A stretch of DNA of 64,000 nt from Zizania palustris (taxonomy: Eukaryota > Streptophyta > Magnoliopsida > Poales > Poaceae): positions 104,327,198 to 104,391,197 of the forward strand of contig JAAALK010000079.1 of assembly GCA_019279435.1 (NCBI GenBank). The letters run 5' to 3'. Below are positions 54,738 to 64,000 of this stretch, one piece after another. The notes under the pieces are model-generated. The model was given only the letters and a program-made list of their open reading frames with translations. It was not told the DNA's origin and did no database searches. The position numbers were made by a program, and so were the translations under genes. Each line of letters opens with the position of its first letter. The stretch's first letter is position 1.

Positions 54738-54786
54738 TGAGGAGCCATGTTGAAGAGCATGGGCCTTATGGCTCCAGATGTGATGA
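54738..54786 (+). repeat. Start of the 3' LTR of copia H
   Basis: TGAGGAGCCATGTTGAAGAG, 49 bp, then an abrupt change to unrelated orientation after GATGTGATGAG. Confidence 0.8.
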
Positions 54787-54986
54787 GCTCCTTGGAGCTC
54801 GTGGAAGTGAGGCTAGAGAACCATCTGCGATGCCCCGTCATGTGGCGAGAATATCCTGAATCCATGATCCACACGTCCTCCAGTCATCAATCCTGCAAGA
54901 TCAATGGTCATGAGTGGGAGTAAATGGTCCGACACCAGGTTTAGCAAAGGAGCTAAACAAGTGTCGAGCCATCTGCTCGAAAGATG
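54787..54986 (-). pseudogene. Copia gag C-terminal / protease scrap, minus strand
   Basis: Read on the minus strand it matches D near 27440-27600 (FEQMARHLFSSF, GVGPF, then GCSRHM-region DNA). It is joined at about 54987 to gypsy RNase H with the frame open across the junction (see findings). Homology to D on either side defines the ends approximately. Confidence 0.7.
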
Positions 54987-55516
54987 GAAAGCAGAAGGAT
55001 CGAAAAGAAATCCATTTAAATGCTGCTTCGATCTTACGGATTTCTTCTAGATATTTAGCAAGCAGCGAATGCTGAACTTGGAAACTTTTATCAACATGCC
55101 GTGCTACAATTTGGGAATCTGTTTTTATAATGACTCTTGTAGCACCAAGGTCATGTGCCTTGTGAAGACCTAGCAAAATTCCTTTGTACTCCGCAATATT
55201 ATTGGTGGACTTAAAGTTGAGCCTTACGGAATACATTGCTTTTTTGTCCTCAAGGTGAAATTATCACTGCTCCGACACCTGCTCTAGATGCTTGAAAGGC
55301 TCCATCGGAATATATGGTCCATATTCCTTCACTTGATTTTTCCGGAGCCCATACTGAAGGTGGAGTCCATTCTGCTACAAAATTGGCCACCACCTATGAC
55401 TTGATTGTTGTTCTTGCTACAAAGGACATGCCGAAGGGTGCTAACTCGATGGCCCATTTTCCGATTCTCCCTGTAGAATCTTTGCTTCGAAGCATATCTC
55501 CCAGAGGATAAGAAGT
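54987..55516 (-). pseudogene. Tandem RNase H domains of copy J, truncated
   Basis: On the minus strand: the end of the gypsy RNase H, then the second domain with YSVRLNFKSTNNIAEYKGILLGL, VIIKTDSQIVARHV and YLEEIRKIEAAFKW, where homology stops. Frameshifts near 55240 and 55330-55500. Confidence 0.78.
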
Positions 55517-56572
55517 TCATACAATTACATTATGTGCTAGAAAATAATGTCGTAGTTTCCTTGAAGCCATCACTAGAGCATAAGTCAATTTTTCCAACTC
55601 GGAGTATCTGGTTTTTGCTCCGGATAAAGCTTCTGATACAAAATATACTAGATTTTGTACCAACTTCCCATTGAAATCCATTTCTCGAACACGGACCGCA
55701 CTGACAGCTGAGCCCGTAGCTGCAAGATAAAGAAGAAGAGTTTCATCTGCAATGGGCACGGTGAGTGTTGCAATGTTGCTGAGATAATCTTTAATATCAT
55801 CAAATCTCTTTTGGCACTCCGGTGTCCATGCAAAATCCTCGGACCCTTTCAAGGCTTTGAATATTGGGAGGCTCCGCTCTACGGACCTTGCCAGAAATCT
55901 GCTAACTGCTACGAGGCGTCCGGTAAGCTTCTGAACTTTCTTCAAGTTTTCTGGCGGAGCCATTCTTTGCAGTGCAGTTATTTGAGTTGGGCTAGCTTTG
56001 ATCCCCCTGCCCGAAACTAAATATCCTAACAATTTCCCAGCTTGAGCTCTGAAGATACATTTTTCGGGGTTGAGGCGTACTCCACATGTTCGGAGGCTCT
56101 CAATAGTTTCTGCCAAGTCTAGACTATGTTGGTGCTTTAAAGCACTTTTTATTACAATGTCATCCATATAGGTTTCGACATTACGGCCTATTTGGTGACC
56201 TAGAGCTTTAGCAATTAATCTTGAAAAAGTTGCCCCGACATTTCTCATGTCGAAGGGCATTCTTACATAACAAAAGACTCTCGAAGGAGTTACGAAACTT
56301 GTCTTGATTTCATCTTCGCGTTTTGACCATATTTGATGATATCTGGAGTACGCGTCGAGGAAGCTCAAGAGCTCCAAACCAGCAGTGGAGTTGACCAATT
56401 GATCAATACGGGGCATTGGGTAGGGGTCACGTGGGCATGCTTTATTCAGGGATGTAAAATCAATGCACATACGCCACTTTCTGGAGGCCTTTTTATTGAC
56501 GAAGACTGGGTTGGCTAACCACTCCGTATGAGCCACTTCTCTAATGATCTCGGCCTTCAACAATTTTTCCAC
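55517..56572 (-). pseudogene. Reverse transcriptase of copy J, core open
   Basis: A 351-residue open stretch, EKLLKAEIIREVAHTEWLANPVF through KWRMCIDFTSLNKACPRDPYPMP, FLDAYSRYHQIW, MPFDMRNVGATFSRLIAKALG and YMDDIVIKS, to the first RNase H (LYLAATGSAVSAV, YSELEKLTYA, RHYF). The catalytic YMDD is intact, and the position that is a stop in copy C is LIAKALG here. It ends with TGA at 55517-55519. Some usual residues are changed (DM for GL in MPFGLRN). Confidence 0.85.
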
Positions 56573-57507
56573 TTTTGCCTTAGCAAGGCTTGCCCTCTCT
56601 GTTGATAATTTGCGGAGCCCCTGTCGAACAGGTCAAACCCTTGGGTTGACAAGTAGGCTATGCTCAGTGATACTTCGGTCAACTCCCAGAATGTCTTCAT
56701 CGGACCAAGCAAAGACATCCAAATTCTCTTTAACTACTTTTTCTAGTGAAGTAGCAATTTCTGAAGGTAATTCCTTGCCAAACTGGATGGGATAATCTTT
56801 GCCGTCCTTTACAATGATCTTCGTTACAATTTCTCCTTCGGAGCTTGCCCTTGGGGAGGACATCTTCGATAATTTGCTTGACACAGGGATATCCTCTGAA
56901 TGGTCTTGCACATTATTTATTTGTCCAGGATCAAGAGGTAGACCATGGCCATATTCTGCCCTTCGTGCTGTAGCTTGATCACCGAAGAGCATAAGCACTC
57001 CTCCTTGTGTGGGCATCTTTAGCATAGATAATTATGATGCGCCACGGCTCTGAATTGATTTAACATGCCCCTTCCGAAGATGACATTATAGGCATAGGGG
57101 GCATCAACTACATCGAAAATCACCTACTCCATTCTGGCTAAGAGCCCCTCTTCGAAGGCAACCTCGAGACCTATTTGGCCGAGGGTATCAAGAGAAGGTC
57201 CTACGAAGCCTTGAAGCGGACGAGCTGCTGGGAGGAGATGTTTCCGTGGGATGCAAAGCTGGTCGAAGGCCTGAACAAAGATAATATCTATAGAGCTTCC
57301 GCCATCAATAAACACTCTCCGAACTTCCATTCCTGCAATATCAACAGTGATAACAAGGGGGTCCGCATGAGGAAATTTTATAACCGCTGCATCGGCTGCG
57401 AAAAATGATATAGGCACATGAGACCACTCGGGCATTTTAGCAGCCGACGAGGAGGTCCCAATATGCCCTACTTCACGAACATACTCCCTCCGTTGCCTTT
57501 TTGACAT
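56573..57507 (-). pseudogene. Protease and linker of copy J
   Basis: Minus strand: SMSKRQRREYVREVGHIGTSS, VRRVFIDGGSSIDIIFVQ (active site DGGS), then TAG near 57124 and a frameshift near 57020. The linker to RT is open from 57025 to 56633 (KMPTQGGVLMLFGDQATARR). Confidence 0.8.
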
Positions 57508-58436
57508 GCTGCCTAGGGTTCCTCATCTGGACATGGGAATCACCACTCTTTTGCCTCGGTCCTATGTATATTCTTGCTTCGAAGTTGGCATAACACTGGC
57601 AACCAAAGGTTGCATTTGAGCTTCGAAGCTGTCTACACGTCCGACGGTCTGCACCAGCTCTAGACGTGCCTCGGGAGGGGCTCGTTCAGTAGTGCCTCGA
57701 CCAGAGCTCCTTTCAAGGTACTCGCTCCTCAGGGCTAGTATAGACTTACATGCATCGGTAGCATGGCTTCGATTCTTGCCGTGGACACAGTAGAAGAAGG
57801 CCTGGCCCTTGCATCCGACTTCCCTGGCGGCCTCCAGCCACTGACCTTGCTTCCCGAAGCTTGTGGATTCTTGGGGAAATTTTGCGAAGAGGGAGCAATG
57901 TTCAAAACTTCGGAGCTAGGATGCTTCTGCCCTCTTCGTCTGTCATGCTGATTGTCGAAGTAGTGCCCTTGTGAAGGAGTTGAAGTTTTCACTTCAAGTT
58001 TAACTTCTTGGATGGTTGGCGAAGACAAAGCCGTCCTTTGGAGCCATCCTTCCTCGACCTAGCATATTCCTTGAAGTGAGCCATTAATTATGCTACTGAG
58101 GATATATGCTTTCGGTGAAGCTTGTCGAGGAGAGGCCTGCATTTGTGACTCCTTCCTGAGCTGCATCAACCAAAGATGATGCAAACAACCCTCTTATTTG
58201 CAACTTCGTATGAGTGAAGCGCTTAAAAAACTCCCGCAAAGTTTCTCTAGGTTGCTGCTTCACCTAAAATAGACTTCCAGTGGACATAGGGGGCACAAAT
58301 GTACCTTGGAAGTTGCTTATGAACTTCTTTCTTAGCTGTTCCCAAGACTTAATTGATCCTGGTTTCAAAGACAAGAACCAACGCAGAACGACTCCTTCGA
58401 GCACAAGGGGGAAGCATTTCGCCATTGTATCTTTAT
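57508..58436 (-). pseudogene. gag of copy J, N-terminal region deleted
   Basis: Minus strand: KDTMAKCFPLVLEGVVLRWF joins almost directly to the primer-site leader, so about 190 residues present in copy C are missing. Then FISNFQGTFVPPMSTGSLF, TSTPSQGHYFDNQHDRRRGQ and the knuckle-like region near 57770. Several frameshifts. Confidence 0.8.
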
Positions 58437-58454
58437 TCCCCATGGACGGCGCCA
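58437..58454 (-). promoter_or_regulatory. Primer binding site of copy J
   Basis: Complement of TGGCGCCGTCCATGGGGA, identical to copy C, two bases inside the LTR. Confidence 0.65.
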
Positions 58455-58456
58455 AC

Positions 58457-58920
58457 TGTTGGCGTAAAATATTACGCTAACAGGTTCATGAAATTAAGTA
58501 TGTAACAAACGAAGGTTTGTTTGAGTGAACTATTCCAAGCCTTCGAAGATGGATAATAAACTGAGTTAATTCGAAATGTCTACTGAATATCTGAATATTT
58601 GATGCCTATTACAGGCCAAGAAGGGGGTATTTATGGGTAAAATCTCTAGAGAAAAGACCTTTTTACCCCTCAATGACAACCGACATAGTGGAAACTATTT
58701 CGGTATCCCGAATAGGGCTAATATGGTAAAATATGCTCGAAGAATTTTGATAAAGTAGACCTTCCATCCTTCTGGCTGTTTTCCACTTCGGAGGGGAAGC
58801 TTGAATGGACCCTCCGACATCAAGTATTTCAATCCGGAGATGAGTCTTAGGTTCCGAGGTTATGACTTACCATTCTCTTAGAATCTTTAGGATCATGAGG
58901 ATGAAGTATTTCCCCCAAAA
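58457..58920 (-). repeat. 5' LTR of copy J
   Basis: 464 bp. The inner end TGTTGGCGTAAAATATTACGC is typical. The outer end reads TTTCCCCCAAAA where TTTCCCCCAACA is expected, so the terminal dinucleotide has mutated or the end is a junction. Confidence 0.8.
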
Positions 58921-59872
58921 AATTAGCATCTCATCTATTCAGCCATTATTTTATCTGATTGATCCTTATTCTATTTCTATTATTACTGCTATTCATCAAA
59001 CTGTTCTGAAAACTTTTATTTCGGGTATTTTTGCAGTACTCCAATGAAGTTTCAGTTCACCATTTCTGTTCCTAGTTATTAATACTTTTTCAGCTTAGGT
59101 ACCTCTACAACAATTACCATATCCGTTGATCTTTAGTTGCTAGCACTAGCAAAAATCCTGTGTAGTGTTGTAACTGATTTAGTAAACCACCTCCATGCAC
59201 TGGTGTTTTCAAGTTGTGCTACAGCTAGCTGTTGTTTATTTATTCTGCTCAAATTGCTTTATTTGGTTTCCTTGTTCATCTGAGATTACCCAAGTTGTTC
59301 TGTTGTGTGCTAGTGTGTAGTTTGATTGATGGTTGTAGTATTTACTGATTCACTGATTGGTTTCTCAGATGTTTCTTGATTTCACTAAATGAATGAATGA
59401 ATGTGCATCAATTCATGGCACATAAGCAAGCATAGATTTCATTGGAGAATCACCAGTACAAGTTTTTGGTTAACATTTGATACTGATTATTTGTTTTTGA
59501 TCTAGCCTAGTACTTTGCTCATAAGAATATGATCCTAATTACAAAAGCAATTATGTTTAAATCTATTTTCTGCTAAGTCTAAACCATGTCAGCATATCAG
59601 TTGTCGATAGCCTCCTTTTGGCACTTTAGTTACCGATCTAGATTCTGTAGATCGGCAAATCACTCACTGACAGAAGCAATTTCAGAGTTTCAAACTCCGA
59701 TCTAGAGTAAGAATTAAATTTGTATTGATTTGATCTGAATTTTCAACAGTGATCATCAATTTTGCCTCTACAATATTTTAGGGGTGCATTGGGAGATTGA
59801 ACATGCCATTAATTCGCGAGAAATTAACGAGGCGCCTATTCATCCCCCTCTAGTCACCATTTCAATCCCACA
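58921..59872 (+). repeat. 5' LTR of copia K, 3' portion
   Basis: AT-rich 952 bp without genes, ending CAATCCCACA two bases before the primer site. The upstream part is missing, replaced by gypsy J. It does not visibly overlap the 810 bp of 3' LTR present at the window end, so the full LTR is probably over 1.7 kb. Confidence 0.65.
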
Positions 59873-59874
59873 AT

Positions 59875-59886
59875 TGGTATCAGAGC
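59875..59886 (+). promoter_or_regulatory. Primer binding site of copia K
   Basis: TGGTATCAGAGC, complement of initiator tRNA-Met. Confidence 0.82.
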
Positions 59887-59935
59887 CAGTTAGATCACAA
59901 GTTCACCTTAACTGGTTTGTGATTCTTTTGACGAC

Positions 59936-60265
59936 ATGGATAAGAATACTAAGATTCCGATGTTTGAAGGTCGAGACATTGCCTATTGGAAGGTGTGCAA
60001 GGAGGCTTATCTACTAAGCCAAGGAAGTTCTATATGGGACATTGTTGATTCCCGATATGTCATATCTGAAACTCACACCACTCAGTCTAAGAAGGAACAA
60101 TACGATTGTAATAGAAAGGCAAGAAACATATTGTTCATCAGTCTGAGTCACAATGAGTTTGATAGGGTCCATCACCTACGAAATGCATGAGAAATTTGGA
60201 CAACTTTGAAAACTTTTCATGAGGGCACTACTTAGATTAAGGCTAGGCGGCAAAGCACATATAAT
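59936..60265 (+). pseudogene. gag N-terminal fragment of copia K
   Basis: ATG 59936, KIPMFEGRDIAYWKVCKEAYLLSQ, NRKARNILFISLSHNEFDRVHHL, then TGA 60188-60190 where an arginine codon is expected, EIWTTLKTFHEGTT, TAG, KARRQSTYN. Homology to gag stops near 60265. Confidence 0.78.
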
Positions 60266-62091
60266 AAGAGTGAAACAATCTTTGAGGAAAAAGATTCATC
60301 AGATGTTGAAGAAAATGAAAATGTACCACAACCTCCTTCTACGGCAATTCTAGAAGCATCATCCACATCTGCAAGAGGAGCTGAAGCATCGACCTCGGGA
60401 AGCTTGGAGAAAACTTTGGCAAGAGTTGAGGGGGAGATTCTATCACCAAGAGAAGCGCCTCTTCAAATTCAAAGAATACATCCCCCTGAGCAGGTCATCG
60501 ATGAGCTAAATGAAAGGGTAACACGATCTCATGCTCACTTTGTTGATTCTACGTTTGTTGCTACTTTTGAGCCGCTACATGTCAGTCATGCTTTATCTGA
60601 TGCAAGTTGGGTCAACGCCATGCATGAAGAGTTGAAAATTTTGATAGAAATCGAGTTTGGATTCTTGTTGATCCATCCCGTAACATTCATATCATTGGCA
60701 CAAAATGGATTTTCAAAAACAAACAAGGGGAGGATCGGACTATAGTGAGAAACAAGGCTCAACTTGTGGCTCAGGGTTAAACTCAAGTCGAGGGGGTTGA
60801 TTGTGGAGAAACTTTTGCTTCGGTAGCTCGAGTTGAGGCATTAGGATTTTGCTTGCTTTTGCATCGTCTTGAGGTTTCAAGATTTTTAAAATGGATGTCA
60901 AAAGTGCATTCCTTAATGGTTTCATAGGAGAAGATGTGTATGTTAAACAACCCCCAGGCTTTGAACATCCCAAGTACCCCCATAGAGTCTATAAACTTCA
61001 CAAATCTTTATGTGGGCTCAACCAAGCTCCTAGGGCTTGGTACGACCGTCTTAGGAACTTCTTGATTGAGCAAGGGTACAAAATGGGCTCTGTTGATAAG
61101 ACCTTGTTCACTCTTATGCATGGCAAAGATTTCTTAGTTGTAGAGATATATGTTGATGACATAATTTTTGGTGGATCATCTCATACTCTTGTGGCCGAGT
61201 TTTCTGATTCTATTAGCAGGGAATTTGAAATGTTGATGATGGGCGAGCTGACCTTCTTCCTTGGTTTGCAAATCAATCAAAGCAAACAAGGAACCTTTGT
61301 ACATCAGACAAAATACACTAAATACCTGCTAAAATGCTTTGACATGGCTAATGCAAAACCACTTGCTACACCAATGGATACTATAGTTGCGCTAGACCCT
61401 GATGAAGATGGAGAAGAAGTGGACCAGAAGGAGTTCTGGAGCATGATCGTCTCCCTCCTCTACTTGATGGCTACGAGGTCGGGCATACACCTCGCAATAT
61501 GTTTGTGCGCTCGTTTTCAGGCTTCTCCAAGGGCTTCACATCGTCCGCATACTAAGGTATCTCAAGCATACACTTGAATTTAGAATTTGGTATTATGCAT
61601 CATCTTCATTATGATTGAGAGGTTTTTCTGATGCTGACTTTGTTGGTTGTCAAATTGATCGAAAAAGTACATATGGTACTTGTCATTTTTTGGGTTCTTC
61701 TCTTGTGTGTTGGTCTTCTCGTAAATAGTCTAGCGTTGCACAGTCAACAGCCGAGGATGAATATGTAGCTGCCGCAAGCTATTGTGCGTAGATTTTGTGG
61801 ATTGTTTATACTTTGCGGGATTTTAGTTTTGATTTTAAGGGTGTTCCATTGTTTTGTGATAACACTAGCGCGATTAGCTTAGCAAACAACCAAGTACAAC
61901 ATTCTACGACCAAACACATTGATGTGCCTTATCATTTCTTGAGAGATCACAATGAGAAGGGTGATATTGATTTGTTCATTGTTGATACCCAGAACCAACT
62001 TGCAGATATTTTTACCAAACCTCTCGATGCTTCACGCTTTGCATTTTTGAGAGGAGAGCTTGGTATTTGTCATCCCTATGGCATCATGTGA
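60266..62091 (+). pseudogene. RT and RNase H of copia K
   Basis: An acidic linker (SSDVEENENVPQPP), then FEPLHVSHALSDASWVNAMHEEL, a frameshift, and an open 228-residue stretch from 60891 with DVKSAFLNGFIGEDVYVKQ, LCGLNQAPRAWYDRL, VEIYVDDIIFGGSS (catalytic YVDD intact) and MGELTFFLGLQINQ. RNase H follows with stops, then VPLFCDNTSAISLANN, TTKHIDVPYHFLRD and LADIFTKPLDASRF, ending at TGA 62089-62091. Not functional as a whole. Confidence 0.8.
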
Positions 62092-63190
62092 GGGAGAGTT
62101 GTGTAGCATTGCATAAGCTCCTGTAATATGATTAATTGTTTTTAAAAGAACATGCTTTATTTTGCCTTTGTAATATTGTCTTTTAATACTGTTGATTACA
62201 CTTGGCTTGAATGCATCTTATATCTATCTTGAGCATGGCTTTTATTTGTGAAAACTTGAAAATGATCACTGCTTAGTCTAGAAACTAGCATGAATAGGTT
62301 GATCGCATTTGCTATCTTTTACATACCTCGTAGCTAGGTCATTTTCACTTGGATGCTAATACGCAACTTGATCATATCAAAAATATTGTGCTGAAAATTA
62401 AAAAAATAAATGAAAAATGAAAATGAAATGAAAATATTTGATATCCATGCAATCTTGTGCTAAAATTGAAAAGATCCAGGTGGGTTTGCATTGTCACACT
62501 ACTTTGTTCTAGACTGCTTACCATAGCAATTTGGTATGAACTGGGACATTGAAGTGTATACCAAGACCAATTCTTTAAGCTTCTAATGGTTTCAACCTAG
62601 GCTTATCTTGGTCAGTTAGCATAAGGTTGACATGCAAATAACCCCTGGCACAAAAATGAAAAATAAAAAAATCATCAAAAAATTTGAATTCATTGCAGAT
62701 CAAGTGGGATATGCCTATCTTGTTAGTATTTGATTAGCTTTTGCACCTCTTGCCTTGCCATGTCTAGTATGCTAGTCTGAGTAGTGATGCTTTTATTTGC
62801 TAAAAATTGAAAATGCGTGCTCATGCTGTTATTTGGATTGTATACATATGAGTTGGTCAAACAGTACTTTTGGACAATATTCGAGGTAAATGCTTGTTTT
62901 ATACTGTAATTGGACTTAACCATATTCCAGAATCTTGCATTTAAACTTCATCCTCACATCTCATATTGCTATCTCGATGTCTGCATTGCCAAAGGGGGCA
63001 ATTCAAATTCATAGACCTTGATCCTATTTTTGCTTGCTTCTGAGTTTGCTTGCCGTCTTACAGACAACTTTAATCATGTGACATGTTTCTCTTTGCTCTT
63101 TTTCCGAGCTTTCATGGTCACTTGTGTGCTGAACATGCAATTTACTTATTTTTATCATGGAGTTATCAATGCACTCATCAATGGGGAGAT
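62092..63190 (+). other. 3' noncoding region of copia K
   Basis: AT-rich, no gene. Some stretches resemble the COP1 3' region (GAAAAGATCCAGGTGGGTTTGC, TTGACATGCAAATAACCCC). It ends in AATGGGGAGAT before the LTR. Confidence 0.65.
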
Positions 63191-64000
63191 TGAGAACCCA
63201 GGTGAGGCTTTCACTATGGTTCTATCTTTATGATGAGTGATTGACAAGATTGTCTAGCAAATTTGGTTGTTTGTGTGAGTCATGGTATGGGTTGCATGGA
63301 GTTCGTGTTTTTCTTGTCTTGTGTGTGTAGGGTTGAGATGCTTGTCAACTGTCGATGGTGGGTGATCAGGGTTAGACAGGGAGTCTAGTGACAAATGGTC
63401 AATGATGCCAATTCAAGTTGAAGGTGATCTCAGGCGTACGCATGAAGATAAAGCAAGACATGGACGAACTAATGATCGAGACAAAAGGTTGATCAAGTCA
63501 GCGAAAGGGAAGCCAGTGCAATTAATAAGGCGACTCGAAGGAGAGCGGAGAGACTTGCTGGAAGTCGAGTTCACGAACTGACGACACATGTCGAAGATAT
63601 AGGAGGGTTTGTTGGTTTTTGCTGAAAATCGTCACATCAGAAAATGTTTTTAAATTACAATAAATATGAGTTTATTTTTCTGTTTAGTAGTCTAGATTAA
63701 GTGTAATCTTTTAGTATTTTTCGGAATTTTCAAATTCTGAAAAAATATTAAAATAATACGGTCAATGATGTAATAAATCAAGAGTATACATTTGTGTATT
63801 TTTCAGAATTGTTAATTCTAAAAATACACAATGGCAATTAGGTAAATACTTAGACTTTTAACCCTAATGGCATTTTCGGGAATACCTTGATGGGCTTGCC
63901 TATATAAATGATCACATGCCCAAGGGTTAGGATTCTTTTTTGCTGAACTTTTGGGGGTTACCAACCAGAAATATTTCTCTTCTCTGTGTTGTGTTTGCTT
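63191..64000 (+). repeat. 3' LTR of copia K, first 810 bp
   Basis: Starts TGAGAACCCAGGTGAGG, with TATATAAAT at 63901-63909. It continues beyond the window. Confidence 0.75.

Larger units (their letters stand above)
52708..54786 (+). mobile_element. COP1 copy H: 3' part of a copia element
   Basis: Begins inside the RT motif YRGMIGSL directly after F's LTR, so F inserted here (site TCGAG). It contains the RT end, RNase H, the 3' noncoding region and the first 49 bp of the 3' LTR, then stops at 54786. Confidence 0.8.
54987..58920 (-). mobile_element. GYP1 copy J: minus-strand gypsy, 5' half
   Basis: From right to left: 5' LTR, primer site, gag (N-terminal part deleted), protease, RT, RNase H and the start of the second RNase H, which ends at the copia scrap. 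Integrase, antisense gene and 3' LTR are missing. It appears inserted in the 5' LTR of copia K. Confidence 0.82.
58921..64000 (+). mobile_element. COP2 element K: Ty1/copia deletion derivative
   Basis: Partial 5' LTR, primer site, gag start, then a jump to the RT end of pol, RNase H, a long 3' noncoding region and the first 810 bp of the 3' LTR up to the window edge. Protease and integrase are absent. It differs in sequence from COP1 but has the same LTR start type (TGAGAACCC) and primer site. Confidence 0.8.

Noticed and set aside
58921..59872. A host gene or promoter in the AT-rich stretch after gypsy J
   Set aside because: It ends in an LTR-type CA two bases before a tRNA-Met primer site, so it is LTR sequence of copia K.

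Overview
This is a plant nuclear window, almost certainly from a TE-rich flowering plant. The evidence is Ty3/gypsy Tat-type, Ty1/copia Sirevirus-like and CACTA (En/Spm) elements, plant-style GT-AG introns, tRNA-derived primer sites and no prokaryotic gene organisation. A monocot is possible, but the species cannot be named from sequence alone. I see no host gene, tRNA or rRNA. Essentially all 64 kb is transposable element, stacked as nested insertions. I label families GYP1 (copies A, B, C, G, J), GYP2 (E), COP1 (D, F, H), COP2 (K) and one CACTA element.

Layout. 1-5294: 3' part of GYP1 copy A (60-bp tandem repeats, an antisense multi-exon gene, 3' LTR), apparently inserted into the antisense gene of copy B (5295-7727). 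B's LTR starts at 7728 and is split at 7774 by the full-length copy C (7775-19043, 5-bp target duplication AAGAC, LTRs of 494 bp each). B's LTR resumes at 19049-19498 and is followed by a primer site and a gag stub, so it is shared by two tandem elements. 19794-52707: copia copy F on the minus strand. Its 3' LTR is split by copia copy D (20722-33833, target duplication GCCCG), which itself carries truncated gypsy E (24255-26580). F's pol is interrupted at 37932 by minus-strand gypsy G, whose LTR is split by an apparently intact CACTA element (38011-46544, target duplication ATT). 52708-54786: 3' part of copia H, into which F inserted. 54787-58920: a copia scrap fused to minus-strand gypsy J. 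58921-64000: copia K, a deletion derivative whose 3' LTR runs off the window.

Most notable: (1) GYP1 elements carry, between pol and the 3' LTR and on the opposite strand, a five-exon gene with its own TATA box. It encodes a Transposase_28-like domain, basic nuclear-localisation-like stretches and a long coiled coil. In copy A all five exons join in frame to an open 1,114-residue protein, and the intron positions are kept in the other copies. Antisense accessory genes are known in the Tat lineage (for example maize Grande gene23), so the class is not new, but the intact intron-containing structure here deserves a second look. (2) The CACTA element has matching 16-bp ends, dense subterminal repeats, an unbroken TNP2-like transposase (3 exons, 1,098 residues) and an unbroken second gene of the Ptta/En/Spm family (10 exons, 573 residues). 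It also has a long fold-back hairpin upstream of the transposase. (3) A 146-bp Mutator-like MITE with a 9-bp target duplication lies in copy B.

How the parts relate: each gypsy copy pairs a sense gag-protease-RT-RNaseH-RNaseH-integrase polyprotein, driven from the LTR TATA box, with the antisense gene driven from its own TATA box. In copy C the polyprotein is one continuous frame broken by five stop codons, and most nonsense changes on both strands fit C-to-T transitions. The CACTA pair (TNP2-like catalytic protein plus TNPA-like accessory protein) would act on the subterminal repeats and ends. All splice structures, domain names and ages are inferred by reading; no search or alignment program was run.
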